Notes: a model not told the origin generated them from the letters alone. A stretch of 64,000 bases of DNA from Enterobacteriaceae endosymbiont of Plateumaris consimilis (GCF_012563145.1 NZ_CP046230.1:250333-314332); one strand, 5' to 3'. Shown: positions 1 to 10,304, counted from the stretch's first letter. Program-made: numbers and translations.

Positions 1-1
1 A

Positions 2-1099
2 CGTTCCAGAAAAATAAATATTATTAATGGAATTGGTAAATTTAAAACACCAAATATTCTTGATGTAAAAAATGATAATGATCATTATCAAATAGAATTT
101 AAACATGCTATTATTGCTACAGGATCTAAACCTATAAAATTACCATTTATTCCTTATAATGATAATCGAATATGGACTTCTACAGATGCTTTATTATTAA
201 AACAAATTCCTAAAAAAATATTAATTTTAGGAGGAGGTATTATTGGTTTAGAAATGGCAACTATTTATCATTCTTTAGGTACTGAAATTAATATTATTGA
301 AATGTCTAATGAAATATTACCATCAGTTGATAATGATATTATGCAGATTTATAATAATAATATAAAAAATAAATTTAATATTATGTTAAATACAAAAGTT
401 GTATCTATAGATAATAAAAAAAATTTATTACAAGTTTATATGACTGATGACAATAATAAATCTATTTTTTCTAAAAAATATGATATTATTTTAACAGCTA
501 TAGGAAGAAAACCAAACTCAAATATTATTAATAATAATTCATTTAACATTAAAATTAATAATAATGGATTTATTGAAGTTGATAATCAAATGAGAACTAA
601 TATTTCTCATATATATGCTATTGGAGATGTTATAGGTTATCCTATGTTAGCTCATAAAGGAATTCATGAAGGTCATTTAGTAGCAGAGATTATCTCTGGT
701 AAAAATCATTTTTTTATTCCAAAAGTAATACCTTCTATTGCATATACTGATCCAGAAATAGGTTGGGTAGGTATAACAGAAAAAGATGCAAAAATAAAAA
801 ATATAAATTATGGTGTCTCATCTTTGCCATGGAATACTTTAGGTAGAGGATTATGTTCTAATGCAGAAAATGGTTTAACAAAATTAATTTTTAATAAAAA
901 TACTAATAAAATTATAGGTGGTTCAGTTATTGGATATAATGCTGGAGAATTATTAGGAGAAATTAGTTTAGCCATAGAAATGGGATGTGATGCAGAAGAT
1001 ATATCATTGACTATACATGCTCATCCAACATTTTATGAGTCAATAGGAATAACTACAGAAATATTTTTAGGATTAGCAACAGATATATTAAATAAATAA
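2..1099 (+). CDS. lpdA: Dihydrolipoamide dehydrogenase (E3), 5' end cut by window edge
   Basis: FAD-dependent E3 subunit that reoxidises the lipoyl groups of pyruvate and 2-oxoglutarate dehydrogenases with NAD+. The frame is open from the left edge, so about 365 residues are visible and roughly the first 108 (FAD-binding motif and redox disulfide) lie outside the window. Visible are the NAD-binding GGGIIGLE at about visible residue 76, the FAD-contacting AIGDV in the middle, and the dimer-interface HAHPT near the C-terminus that supplies the catalytic His. It aligns continuously with E. coli Lpd but stops slightly earlier. The first in-frame Met, at 254, is internal and is not the start. Ends convergently toward dapE across a hairpin. 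Confidence 0.96.
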   Translation, partial: RSRKINIINGIGKFKTPNILDVKNDNDHYQIEFKHAIIATGSKPIKLPFIPYNDNRIWTSTDALLLKQIPKKILILGGGIIGLEMATIYHSLGTEINIIEMSNEILPSVDNDIMQIYNNNIKNKFNIMLNTKVVSIDNKKNLLQVYMTDDNNKSIFSKKYDIILTAIGRKPNSNIINNNSFNIKINNNGFIEVDNQMRTNISHIYAIGDVIGYPMLAHKGIHEGHLVAEIISGKNHFFIPKVIPSIAYTDPEIGWVGITEKDAKIKNINYGVSSLPWNTLGRGLCSNAENGLTKLIFNKNTNKIIGGSVIGYNAGELLGEISLAIEMGCDAEDISLTIHAHPTFYESIGITTEIFLGLATDILNK

Positions 1100-1149
1100 T
1101 ATTTTTAAAAAATTATATCAATAAGATTATTTTAATACTTTATGAAAAT

Positions 1150-1180
1150 GGGAAGTAATTAAATATATTAATTACTCTCC
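1150..1180. terminator. Hairpin between convergent lpdA and dapE
   Basis: A 9-bp perfect stem (1154-1162 with 1168-1176, 5-nt loop), extended by three more pairs (GGG with TCC, one of them a G-T wobble) after one mismatch. It lies in the short spacer between two convergent genes and T-rich sequence flanks it, so it could stop transcription in both directions. Inferred from structure only. Confidence 0.5.
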
Positions 1181-1201
1181 ATTAATATTTGTATATAAAT
1201 T

Positions 1202-2383
1202 TTAATTTTTTAATAAAATATCTTTAATAATTTTATAATAAATTTTACTTAGTAAATAAAGATCGTTAATTTTTACACATTCATTTATTTTATGAATAGT
1301 AGAATTTATAAGTCCTAATTCAATTATTTGTGCCTTACTTTTTATAATAAAACGTGCATCAGATGTACCACCATCATTAAAAATTGTCGGATAAATATTA
1401 TTTATTAATTTAATATTTTTTTTCACAATATTCATTAAATTTTTTTTATTTAAATTATTTGTCTGGGGTAAACTTAAAAAAGGTAATCCACTAATATTCC
1501 ATTTAATATTAAAATATTTAATATGTTTTTGAATAATTTTATTAAAAATATCTAAAATTTTTTTATAATGAATTTCATTATTAAATCTAAAATTAAATTT
1601 TAATAAAATGTTATTAGGAATTATATTATTAATATTACTTTTAATTGATGATAACATATGTGTAATTTGCATACTAGTTTTTGGAAAAAATTTATTTCCT
1701 TTATCCCATTGAACTAATAATAATTCATTTAAAGCAGGAACTATTTGATGAATAGGATTATTTGCCAATTTATGATAAGCAACATGACCTTGAATACCTT
1801 TAACAATTAATTCAATATTTAATGAACCTCTTCTTCCGTTTTTTATATTATCTCCTAATATTTTATTACTTGTTGGTTCTCCTATTATAAAATAATCTAA
1901 TTTTTCGTTTCTATCTATTAATTTATTAATAACTTTTTTAGTTCCATTAGCTGCTGTACTTTCTTCATCAGAAGTAATTAAAAAAGCTAAACGACCATTA
2001 TAATAATTAGAATATTTATTAAAAAATTCTTTAGCTGCCATAATCATGGCAGCTAAAGCTCCTTTCATATCAATAGAACCACGACCATATAATATATTAT
2101 TTTTAATGATAGCTTGAAATGGATCAGATTTCCATTTTGTTATATCTCCTGGTGGTACAACATCTGTGTGACCTGCAAAAATTAATGTATCAACTATATT
2201 AATATTTGCATTATTATGACAATATGCCCAAAAATTTTTAGTATCTTTTATATTAAAAATTTCTATACTAAAATTTAGTTCATCTAAATAATTTATTAAA
2301 ATATCTTGACATCCTGCATCATAAGGACTAATTGAAGGACAATTAATTAATTTTTTTGTTAATGTTACTATTTGATTTAACAT
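1202..2383 (-). CDS. dapE: Succinyl-diaminopimelate desuccinylase
   Basis: Zinc enzyme (M20 family) that releases LL-diaminopimelate from its N-succinyl form, the step toward meso-DAP for peptidoglycan and lysine. At 393 aa it is slightly longer than E. coli DapE (375). The metal and catalytic residues are in place: His72 in AGHTDVV, Asp105 in GRGSIDMKG, the Glu pair 140-141 in SDEES, and the C-terminal STIHKINE with a zinc-ligand His. The GGTSDARF substrate motif is present. It follows lon on the same strand but 55 bp downstream, and faces lpdA. In a nutritional symbiont it could serve lysine supply, cell wall, or both. Confidence 0.96.
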   Translation of the reverse strand: MLNQIVTLTKKLINCPSISPYDAGCQDILINYLDELNFSIEIFNIKDTKNFWAYCHNNANINIVDTLIFAGHTDVVPPGDITKWKSDPFQAIIKNNILYGRGSIDMKGALAAMIMAAKEFFNKYSNYYNGRLAFLITSDEESTAANGTKKVINKLIDRNEKLDYFIIGEPTSNKILGDNIKNGRRGSLNIELIVKGIQGHVAYHKLANNPIHQIVPALNELLLVQWDKGNKFFPKTSMQITHMLSSIKSNINNIIPNNILLKFNFRFNNEIHYKKILDIFNKIIQKHIKYFNIKWNISGLPFLSLPQTNNLNKKNLMNIVKKNIKLINNIYPTIFNDGGTSDARFIIKSKAQIIELGLINSTIHKINECVKINDLYLLSKIYYKIIKDILLKN

Positions 2384-2438
2384 ATTTTTATTATTTTAAA
2401 CTATATTAATTAAATAATTATTATTAAAAATAAAATTA

Positions 2439-4778
2439 TCATTTTAAACAAATTTTATTTTGTAAAGCTAATAACCATACTTCTTCGATTTTTTTTACAG
2501 GAAAAATCTTTAAATCTGTAATAATATTTTTAGGTATATCTTCTAAATTACGTTTATTTTTTTCAGGAATTAAAACAGTATGTACTCCTCCCCTATGGGC
2601 AGCTAATAATTTTTCTTTTAATCCACCTATTGGTAAAACTTGTCCTCTTAATGTAATCTCTCCTGTCATAGCTATATTAGCTTTTACAGGATTATTAGTT
2701 AAACATGATATAAGTGCTATACATATTGCAATTCCAGCACTAGGTCCATCTTTAGGAGTTGCTCCTTCTGGTACATGAACATGTATATCTAATTTTTTAT
2801 AAAATTCATTATTTATACCTAACATTTGTGCTCTTGATCTTACTACGGTAAGTGCTGCTTGTATAGATTCTTGCATTACTTCACCTAAAGAACCTGTATA
2901 TGTTAATTTTCCTTTACCGACCATGCAAGCAGTTTCAATAGTTAATAAATCACCTCCAGATTCTGTCCATGCTAATCCTGTTACTTGTCCAATAAGATTT
3001 TCATTTTCTGATTTACCATAATCAAATCTTTTTACTCCTAAATATTTTTTTAAATTTGAATTATCTATTATAATAGATTTAATATGTTTTTCTATTAAAA
3101 TAGTTTTAACTGCTTTTCTACATAAAGTAGATAATTCACGTTCTAAACTACGAACTCCTGACTCTCTAGTATAAAATCTAATTATATCTATAATAGCTGT
3201 ATTATGTATTTTTAATTCATTTTTCTTTAATGCATTTCTATGAAATTGTTTTGGTAATAAATATTTTTGCGCTATATTTAATTTTTCATCTTCAGTATAT
3301 CCAGATAATCTAATAACTTCCATTCTATCTAATAATGGAGATGGGATATTAATAGCTGAATTAGAAGTAGCTACAAACATAACATCAGACAAATCATAAT
3401 CAACCTCAAGATAATGATCATTAAAAGAAATGTTTTGTTCGGGATCTAATACTTCTAATAGTGCTGAAGCAGGATCACCTCTCATATCATACGATATTTT
3501 ATCTATTTCATCTAATAAAAGTAGAGGATTTTTAACACCAATTCTAGATATTTTTTGAATAATTTTACCAGGCATAGAACCTATATATGTACGTCTGTGT
3601 CCTCTTATTTCACCTTCATCACGAATTCCACCTAATGCCATTCTAATAAATTTTCTTCCGGTAGTTTTAGCAATAGATTTACCTAATGATGTTTTACCTA
3701 CTCCAGGCGGACCAACTAAACATAAAATAGGACCTCTTATTTTATTTGATCTATTATGTACTGCTAAATATTCTAAAATACGTTCTTTTACATTTTCTAA
3801 TCCAAAATGATCAGCATCTAACATCATCTTTGCTTTAGATAAATCTTTTTTTAATCTACTTTTAGTATTCCATGGTATTTGTACTAACCATTCTATATAA
3901 CCTCTAACTACTGTTGCTTCTGCGGACATTGGAGACATCATTTTTAATTTTTGTAATTCAGAATCAGCTTTTTCTTTGGCTTCACTTGGCATTTTAGCTA
4001 ACTCTATTTTTTTTTTTAATATTTCATTTTCATCAAGATTATTATCCATTTCACCTAATTCTTTTTGAATAGCTTTAATTTGTTCATTTAAATAATATTC
4101 TCTTTGACTTTTCTCCATTTGTTTTTTTACTCTATTACGGATTTTTTTTTCAACTTGTAATAAATCAATTTCTGATTCCATAATAGCCATAAGATATTCT
4201 AATCTTTCACTAATATTAGACATTTCTAAAATTAATTGTTTATCTTTTAATTTTAAAGGCATATGTGAAGCAATAGTATCTGCTAATTTTGCTGCATTAT
4301 TTATATTATTTAATGATGTTAATACTTCTGGAGGTATTTTTTTATTTAATTTAATATAACTTTCAAATTGATTAATAGCTGTTCTTACTAAAATTTTTTG
4401 TTCTTTTTCTTCAATATTTGGAGAAATGATATAAACAGCTTTAGCAGTAAAATAATTACTATTATCAGTAAGAGTAATTATATGAGCTCTTTGTAATCCT
4501 TCTACTAATATTTTTACAGTACCATCTGGTAATTTTAACATTTGTAAAATAGAAGTAATGGTACCAACAGAAAATAAATCATCAATGCTCGGGTCATCAT
4601 TAGATGCATCTTTTTGTGCAACTAACATAATTTTTTTATCATTATCCATAGCAGATGATAAACATCGGATAGATTTTTCTCTACCAATAAATAAAGGAAT
4701 GACCATATGAGGATATACTACAACATCACGTAATGGCAACACAGGTATTACAATACGTTCTGAATGTTCAGAATTCAT
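2439..4778 (-). CDS. lon: ATP-dependent protease La
   Basis: Cytoplasmic AAA+ serine protease that degrades damaged and regulatory proteins. Length 779 aa against 784 in E. coli. Order of domains: N-terminal substrate domain beginning VLPLRDVVVYPHM, coiled-coil linker, AAA+ module with Walker A GPPGVGKTS (about residue 355) and Walker B LLLLDEIDK, then the protease domain with catalytic Ser in PKDGPSAG (about 675) and Lys in VLPIGGLKEK. It is the last gene of the bolA-tig-clpP-clpX-lon block, whose order matches E. coli; hupB, which follows lon there, is absent. Confidence 0.97.
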   Translation of the reverse strand: MNSEHSERIVIPVLPLRDVVVYPHMVIPLFIGREKSIRCLSSAMDNDKKIMLVAQKDASNDDPSIDDLFSVGTITSILQMLKLPDGTVKILVEGLQRAHIITLTDNSNYFTAKAVYIISPNIEEKEQKILVRTAINQFESYIKLNKKIPPEVLTSLNNINNAAKLADTIASHMPLKLKDKQLILEMSNISERLEYLMAIMESEIDLLQVEKKIRNRVKKQMEKSQREYYLNEQIKAIQKELGEMDNNLDENEILKKKIELAKMPSEAKEKADSELQKLKMMSPMSAEATVVRGYIEWLVQIPWNTKSRLKKDLSKAKMMLDADHFGLENVKERILEYLAVHNRSNKIRGPILCLVGPPGVGKTSLGKSIAKTTGRKFIRMALGGIRDEGEIRGHRRTYIGSMPGKIIQKISRIGVKNPLLLLDEIDKISYDMRGDPASALLEVLDPEQNISFNDHYLEVDYDLSDVMFVATSNSAINIPSPLLDRMEVIRLSGYTEDEKLNIAQKYLLPKQFHRNALKKNELKIHNTAIIDIIRFYTRESGVRSLERELSTLCRKAVKTILIEKHIKSIIIDNSNLKKYLGVKRFDYGKSENENLIGQVTGLAWTESGGDLLTIETACMVGKGKLTYTGSLGEVMQESIQAALTVVRSRAQMLGINNEFYKKLDIHVHVPEGATPKDGPSAGIAICIALISCLTNNPVKANIAMTGEITLRGQVLPIGGLKEKLLAAHRGGVHTVLIPEKNKRNLEDIPKNIITDLKIFPVKKIEEVWLLALQNKICLK

Positions 4779-4875
4779 AGAGATTTCTCTTTATTTTAAT
4801 AAAAAATATCAATTTAATTTTAAAACATTGAATAATATTTATTAAATAAATATTATTTTATTTATAATAAATCAT

Positions 4876-6123
4876 TTAAATATTATTTTTATATTGAATA
4901 ATTGGTTCAGATGAATCATTAATTACTGCACTATTAATTATAACTTTTTTTATATTATTTAATGATGGTATATCATACATTATATTTAATAATTTTTTTT
5001 CTATTACAGATCTTAATCCACGAGCACCAATATTTAATAATATTGCTTTTTTTGCAATAGCATGAATCGCATCATTTTGAAATTCTAATTTTATATTTTC
5101 ATATTCAAATAAAGCTTGATATTGTTTAGTTAAAGCGTTTTTAGGTTCTAATAAAATTTTTATTAATCCATCTTTATCTATTTTTTCTAATGGAACGATA
5201 ATTGGTAATCTACCTATAAATTCAGGAATTAATCCAAATTTAATTAAATCATCTGGATTAGCTTTTATAAATGATTGAAGTTTATTTTTTTTACAATTTT
5301 TTAATTTAATATTAAAACCAATTTTATTAGAAATATTTAATCTATCAGATATAATTTTATCTAAACCGTAAAATGATCCAGCACAAATAAATAATATATC
5401 TTTTGTATCTACTTGAATAAATTCTTCTTGAGGATGTTTTCTACCTCCTTTTGGTGGTACTGAAGATATTGTACCTTCAATTAATTTTAATAAAGATTGT
5501 TGTACTCCTTCACCAGAAACATCTCTAGTTATAGAAAGATTTTCTGATTTTTTTGATATTTTATCAATTTCATCAATATATATTATTCCTTTTTGTGCTT
5601 TTATTATATCATAATTAGATTTTTGTAATAATTTTTGAATAATATTTTCAACATCTTCACCAACATATCCTGCTTCTGTTAAAGTAGTAGCATCAGTTAT
5701 AGCAAAAGGAACATCTAAAAATTTTGCTAATGTTTTAGCTAAAAGAGTTTTACCACATCCAGTAGGTCCTAATAATAAAATATTACTTTTTTCTATTTCT
5801 ATATTTTTATTATTACTATATAATCTTTTATAATGATTATAAACTGCTACTGAAAGTATTTTTTTTGCTATTGTTTGATTTATAACATAATTATTTAAAT
5901 AATTAAAAATTTCATGTGGTGTAGGTAATTTTTTATTATTATGTAAATAAATATTATTATTTTGATTATTAAACTCTTCTTGAAGCATGTTATTACATAA
6001 AAAAATACATTTATCACAAATATAAACAGAATTTCCAGATATTAATTTATTAACTTCATTTTGATATTTTCCACAAAAAGAACAACATAAAAAATTATTT
6101 AATTTCTCTTTGTTATTTACCAT
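4876..6123 (-). CDS. clpX: ClpXP unfoldase subunit ClpX
   Basis: AAA+ ATPase that unfolds substrates and feeds them to ClpP. The N-terminal zinc finger is intact (CSFCGK and CDKC), followed by Walker A GPTGCGKT, pore loop EAGYVGED, Walker B IIYIDEID, the IGF tripeptide that docks on ClpP (IGFNIK) and sensor-2 GARGLRSV. I chose the ATG at 6123 (415 aa) over one at 6135 because GAGG, a Shine-Dalgarno match, lies six bases before it and overlaps the upstream ATG; E. coli ClpX also starts only a few residues before the finger. Lies 57 bp downstream of clpP on the same strand. Confidence 0.96.
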   Translation of the reverse strand: MVNNKEKLNNFLCCSFCGKYQNEVNKLISGNSVYICDKCIFLCNNMLQEEFNNQNNNIYLHNNKKLPTPHEIFNYLNNYVINQTIAKKILSVAVYNHYKRLYSNNKNIEIEKSNILLLGPTGCGKTLLAKTLAKFLDVPFAITDATTLTEAGYVGEDVENIIQKLLQKSNYDIIKAQKGIIYIDEIDKISKKSENLSITRDVSGEGVQQSLLKLIEGTISSVPPKGGRKHPQEEFIQVDTKDILFICAGSFYGLDKIISDRLNISNKIGFNIKLKNCKKNKLQSFIKANPDDLIKFGLIPEFIGRLPIIVPLEKIDKDGLIKILLEPKNALTKQYQALFEYENIKLEFQNDAIHAIAKKAILLNIGARGLRSVIEKKLLNIMYDIPSLNNIKKVIINSAVINDSSEPIIQYKNNI

Positions 6124-6180
6124 TAAATACCTCATTTATAAATAAACAGTAAAATTTATATTTTATTAATAATATTAATC

Positions 6181-6807
6181 TTATTTATGACTAGATATAA
6201 TATTATCTATAAGACCATATTTTACTGCTTCTTCAGCAGATAAAAATCTATCTCTATCAGTATCTTTTTCAATAAGATCAATTGATTGACCAGTATGAAA
6301 TGACATTAGTTTATTTATATGTTTTTTAATTCTCAAAATTTCTTGAGTATGAATTTCAATATCTGTTGCCTGTCCTTGATAACTACCTATTGGTTGATGT
6401 ATCATCATTCTTGCATTAGGTAGACAAAATCTTTTATTTTTTTTACCTGATGAGAGTAAAAAAGCAGCCATTGAACATGCTTGTCCTATACATATAGTAC
6501 TAATATCTGGTTTTACAAATTGTATTGTATCATATATTGACATTCCTGATGTTATAGTACCTCCTGGACTATTTATATAAAGATATATATCTTTATTAGA
6601 ATTTTCTGATTCTAAAAACAATATTTGAGCAACTATTAAGTTAGCCATATTATCTTCAATATTTCCTATAAGAAAAATAATTCTTTCTTTTAATAATCTA
6701 GAAAAAATATCGTAAGATCTTTCTCCTCGAGAAGTTTGTTCAATAACCATTGGAATCATATTTAATTTATTTTTAATAAAATTTTTTTTATTTTTTGTGT
6801 ATAACAT
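6181..6807 (-). CDS. clpP: ClpP protease proteolytic subunit
   Basis: Serine peptidase forming the 14-mer chamber used by ClpX. Length 208 aa, E. coli 207. The triad is visible: Ser in GQACSMAAF (most relatives have GQAAS; the Ala to Cys neighbour change is mild), His in MIHQPIGS, Asp in ERD-type segment [11 protein letters not shown]. The stretch [14 protein letters not shown] is essentially the family N-terminus after propeptide cleavage. AAAGGA lies seven bases before the ATG. Between tig and clpX in the order also found in E. coli. Confidence 0.97.
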   Translation of the reverse strand: MLYTKNKKNFIKNKLNMIPMVIEQTSRGERSYDIFSRLLKERIIFLIGNIEDNMANLIVAQILFLESENSNKDIYLYINSPGGTITSGMSIYDTIQFVKPDISTICIGQACSMAAFLLSSGKKNKRFCLPNARMMIHQPIGSYQGQATDIEIHTQEILRIKKHINKLMSFHTGQSIDLIEKDTDRDRFLSAEEAVKYGLIDNIISSHK

Positions 6808-6896
6808 TATTTATCCTTTATTTCTGTATAAATTTATTTTTTTATATAAAATAATTATATATATTTCATTTAATAATTATATATTAAGCATTAATT

Positions 6897-8216
6897 TTAT
6901 TTTAAATTTATATTTGAATATTCATTTTTTATATTTTTATAACTATATTGAATTTTATTTATTAACATTGTTTTTAAAATTACTTGAATTGCTTGATGTT
7001 CTAATATTGAATTATACAATCTTTGTGTTAAATTTTTATTTGTTAAATAATATTTAATTATTTTTTGTAATTGAGTATTATCATAAAAATATGTATAACA
7101 AGATAATTCTTCATAGATAAAATTAGTTATTAAATTTTTATTAAGTTGAATTTTAAAATCAGTAATAATTTTGTTTATTAACATTTTTACTAAAGTATAT
7201 TTTTTAGCTTTTTCATATAAAACATTTAAATTTAATGTACTAAATTTATCTTTATTTTTTTTGTATATATTATTAATATAATTAAATTCTGAATTTACTA
7301 AACATGATGGTAATTTAATTTTTTTATGTAAATTAACTAAAATATCTATTATTTTGTATTTAATAATACAACGAATCATTTTATCTGTTTTAAATTGTAA
7401 TTGATTTTTAACTATTTTATATAAATCTTCAAAAGTAAAATTAGTAATAGCATTAGAATTAAATGTATTTTGTTTATTTGTAAATAAAGTTTTATGATTT
7501 TCTACTTTTTTAATTAATATAGAAAAAATTTGTTGTGTTCCAACTAATTTTTTATCAGGATAATTATTAGAGATTAATACTTTAATATTAAATTTATCTC
7601 CACTTTTTTTTCCAATAAGACTTTGTTCTATATTAGGTATTAATTTCCATTTATTAGATAAAAATAATTTGATATTAGTAAAGATTTTTTTTTTCTTATT
7701 ATTAATATAAATAAATATATCAATAATTACTCTATCTGATATATTAGCTATTTGATTTTTTTTATCTGTCCATATAGTTTTTTTATTATAAAATTTATAA
7801 ATGTAATGATTAATATCATTAATATCAATTTTCACTATTGGTATATCTATTTTTAAATTATTTAATTTTAATAAATCAAATTTAGGATAAATTTGGAATG
7901 TTACAATAAAAGTAAAATCTTTATTTATTTCATATTTATCAAAATTATATTTAGGAATACCTATTATATTTATTTTTTTAAATTGAATTTCTTTTAAAAA
8001 TCTTTTTTCCATTAAATTATTTAATACATTTAATTGTACTGATTTTTTATAAAGATTATTAATAATATTTAAAGGTGCTTTCCCTTTGCGAAATCCTTTA
8101 ATAATTTTATTTTTTGATAAATATTTTAATTCTTTTTGAATAATATTTTCTATATTTTTACTATCAAGTTTAAGAATAATCTTATTATTTATATCTTGTA
8201 ATTCTAAATCGTACAT
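6897..8216 (-). CDS. tig: Trigger factor chaperone
   Basis: Ribosome-associated chaperone and peptidyl-prolyl isomerase at the exit tunnel. Length 439 aa (E. coli 432). The ribosome-docking signature GFRKGKAP is preserved near residue 42. The middle PPIase domain and C-terminal arms are recognisable by position but much diverged and Lys/Asn/Ile-rich, as expected under AT pressure. It starts the tig-clpP-clpX-lon run, immediately after bolA. Confidence 0.92.
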   Translation of the reverse strand: MYDLELQDINNKIILKLDSKNIENIIQKELKYLSKNKIIKGFRKGKAPLNIINNLYKKSVQLNVLNNLMEKRFLKEIQFKKINIIGIPKYNFDKYEINKDFTFIVTFQIYPKFDLLKLNNLKIDIPIVKIDINDINHYIYKFYNKKTIWTDKKNQIANISDRVIIDIFIYINNKKKKIFTNIKLFLSNKWKLIPNIEQSLIGKKSGDKFNIKVLISNNYPDKKLVGTQQIFSILIKKVENHKTLFTNKQNTFNSNAITNFTFEDLYKIVKNQLQFKTDKMIRCIIKYKIIDILVNLHKKIKLPSCLVNSEFNYINNIYKKNKDKFSTLNLNVLYEKAKKYTLVKMLINKIITDFKIQLNKNLITNFIYEELSCYTYFYDNTQLQKIIKYYLTNKNLTQRLYNSILEHQAIQVILKTMLINKIQYSYKNIKNEYSNINLK

Positions 8217-8299
8217 AATTTTATAACCTTATATACATATTATATTTAATAATTTATATTAAATATTTTTTGAAAATTAAATTTTTTTTTATTAATATT

Positions 8300-8581
8300 T
8301 TAATTGTTCAAAAAAATAGGTATTGTGTATTTTAATTTTTTCCATTCTGTAATAGTGTAAGTACATAATGATAATGAATGAATATTATTTAATTCTTTAG
8401 TTAAAACACTATATACAAATCTATGGCGAGTAATAAAACGTTGATTAATAAAATTATCACTTACTATAATAATTTTAAAATTTCTTTTAATATTATTTAA
8501 ATAATTATTTTTATAATTAATTTTTAAATATACAGGATTAAATATAATTTTTAATTTATTTTCTATTTGTGTTTTAAACAT
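8300..8581 (-). CDS. bolA: BolA family protein
   Basis: Small protein of 93 aa (E. coli BolA 105). In the family it acts with monothiol glutaredoxins in iron-sulfur/iron handling and is linked to cell-shape control. The conserved core RHRFVYSVLTKEL and TYTITEW match BolA; the C-terminal tail of E. coli BolA is missing. Its position just upstream of tig, as in E. coli, supports the assignment to BolA rather than IbaG. Confidence 0.88.
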   Translation of the reverse strand: MFKTQIENKLKIIFNPVYLKINYKNNYLNNIKRNFKIIIVSDNFINQRFITRHRFVYSVLTKELNNIHSLSLCTYTITEWKKLKYTIPIFLNN

Positions 8582-8623
8582 AATTTTTACTTTGTTAAAT
8601 TAAATTTAATATGGATTAAAATA

Positions 8624-8657
8624 TATTAATATTTTTTAATGCAAAAAAATATTAATA
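8624..8657 (-). terminator. 14-bp perfect hairpin after suhB
   Basis: Arms 8624-8637 and 8644-8657 are exact reverse complements with a 6-nt loop. The hairpin lies about 90 bases beyond the suhB stop and before bolA, where it could end suhB transcription and separate it from the bolA-lon block. It is A/T only, so folding strength is modest. Confidence 0.45.
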
Positions 8658-8748
8658 ATAAGTTTATTATATTTATGAAAATTTAAATAAAAAATTAATA
8701 ATTTTTTATTTAAATAAATGTATTTTACTAAATATAAAAAATATAAAT

Positions 8749-9528
8749 CTAATATTTTTTCATTTCAGAAATAACAAATTTTATTGTAGTAGAATTTCCC
8801 ACTAATATGTTTTGTGAATATTTATAATTACAATTACCTATAAAATCTGTTATCAATCCTCCTGATTCTTTTATAATAAGTTCACCAGCAACAAATTTAT
8901 CAAAATTAGTAATATTATTACTTATATAACAATTAATTCTATTAGCAGCTAAATATGCTAAATCTAAAGATAAAGAACCACTAATACGAAAATATAATAA
9001 ATTATCTATAAATAATTTAATTAAATTGATGTTTATATTTTTTTTAAAAGTTAAATTTTTATTTAAAGCAAATAATATATTACCATTTAAATAGTCATTA
9101 ATACGTAATCTATAACCATTTAATTGAGCATCTTGTCCTCTAATAGCTGTAAACAAATCATTTTTTAATGGATCATAAATTAATGATATTTCAGTTTTAT
9201 CCTTTGTACAAATAGCAATAGAAGTAGCAAAATGAGGTAATTTATTTATAAAATTTATAATTCCATCTAAAGGATTTATAATCCATTTAGTTTTTTTATA
9301 TTGAATAATAAAAATTCCTTGTTTATTAACAATAATAATTTTTTTTGAATATATATCATAAAATTTTTGTAAAATAATATTTTTTATACTTTTATTTATT
9401 TTTTGCATAAAAACATCAATATTTATTTTTTTATTAAAAATTTTAGTTGTTTGTATCTCATAATTTTTAATAATAATATTACCAATTTCACGAATTATAC
9501 GTATAGCAATATTAAGCATAGGACGCAT
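8749..9528 (-). CDS. suhB: SuhB (inositol monophosphatase fold), active site degraded
   Basis: Full-length member of the inositol monophosphatase family (259 aa, E. coli SuhB 267). N-terminal RPMLNIAIR, LPHFATSIAI, GYRLR and AGELIIKESGG match E. coli SuhB closely. The Mg2+/phosphate site is largely gone: the E67-E68 pair of E. coli is Asn68-Lys69, and the DPLDGTTNF motif reads NPLDGIINF (D84 to Asn, T89/T90 to Ile); only D87 and the late Asp (NFDKF) remain. E. coli SuhB also works in the Nus-factor rRNA antitermination complex, which does not need phosphatase activity. I infer the gene survives for that role. Convergence with a decaying gene is the alternative. Divergent from nfuA. Confidence 0.88.
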   Translation of the reverse strand: MRPMLNIAIRIIREIGNIIIKNYEIQTTKIFNKKINIDVFMQKINKSIKNIILQKFYDIYSKKIIIVNKQGIFIIQYKKTKWIINPLDGIINFINKLPHFATSIAICTKDKTEISLIYDPLKNDLFTAIRGQDAQLNGYRLRINDYLNGNILFALNKNLTFKKNININLIKLFIDNLLYFRISGSLSLDLAYLAANRINCYISNNITNFDKFVAGELIIKESGGLITDFIGNCNYKYSQNILVGNSTTIKFVISEMKKY

Positions 9529-9659
9529 ATATAGTTCTCATTAAGTATTAGTATATAAATTAAATAATATTTTAAATATATATTTAAAATTTATTAAACA
9601 CACAGTATTGTATTTTTTTATAAAAAGTTATTTATATATAATATATTGTAATTTTTTTC

Positions 9660-9683
9660 AAAAGATATTATAAAATATCTTTT
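9660..9683 (+). repeat. Hairpin in the nfuA leader
   Basis: Ten-base-pair perfect stem (9660-9669 with 9674-9683, 4-nt loop) about 27 bases before the nfuA ATG, preceded by a T run. It could be a leftover terminator or a structure in the nfuA 5' leader; the sequence cannot decide. Confidence 0.35.
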
Positions 9684-9709
9684 ATCAATAATAAATTTAA
9701 TTAATTTTT

Positions 9710-10285
9710 ATGTTTAAAATTACTAGTGCAGCAGAAAAATATCTTTATTATTTATTATCTTTTAAGAAAAATAAACAAATTAGAATTAGAATTTTAATAA
9801 ATGAGAATAATTCTTTTACAGGAAATGTTTATTTTTGTGATAAAAAAGAAATAAAAGATACTGATTTTGAAATTAAATTAAAAAATTTTTCTATATTTAT
9901 CAAAAAAAATAATCTTAAATTATTACAAAAATTAAAATTAGATTTAATTAATGATAATTTAAGTAAAAAATTATTATTTACAATAACACAAAATAATATT
10001 AATAAAAATAATAAAAATTTAATTTTTTTAAAAGAAAAAATTACTTTATTTTTAAAAGAAAAAATTAATCCTAAACTATTAAACCATGGTGGTTATGTAA
10101 TTTTAAAAAAAATTACTTTAGATTATTTATTAATGTTAGAATTTTATGGAGGTTGTAGAGGTTGTTCTATGATTAATAATACTTTTAAATATTGGATTGA
10201 AAAAGAATTATTAAATAATTTTAGTGAAGTAAAAGGTATTTTAGATGTTACGAAACATGATATTAATAAGTTTTCTTATTATTAA
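9710..10285 (+). CDS. nfuA: Fe-S biogenesis protein NfuA
   Basis: Carrier that delivers [4Fe-4S] clusters to target enzymes; two monomers bind one cluster through the CxxC of the C-terminal Nfu domain. Length 191 aa, the same as E. coli. The Nfu domain is clear: INPKLLNHGGYV, then GGCRGCSM with both cysteines, then IEKELLNNF and the end FSYY. The N-terminal degenerate A-type domain is much diverged but of normal size. Divergent from suhB; metA follows 136 bp downstream. Confidence 0.94.
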   Translation: MFKITSAAEKYLYYLLSFKKNKQIRIRILINENNSFTGNVYFCDKKEIKDTDFEIKLKNFSIFIKKNNLKLLQKLKLDLINDNLSKKLLFTITQNNINKNNKNLIFLKEKITLFLKEKINPKLLNHGGYVILKKITLDYLLMLEFYGGCRGCSMINNTFKYWIEKELLNNFSEVKGILDVTKHDINKFSYY

Positions 10286-10304
10286 TAAATAATTTGATTA
10301 TGAT

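Noticed and set aside
6797..7057. Open frame on the plus strand opposite the end of tig
   Set aside because: Hydrophobic Phe/Leu/Ile/Tyr-rich translation produced by the antisense of A-rich coding sequence; tig is clearly the real gene.
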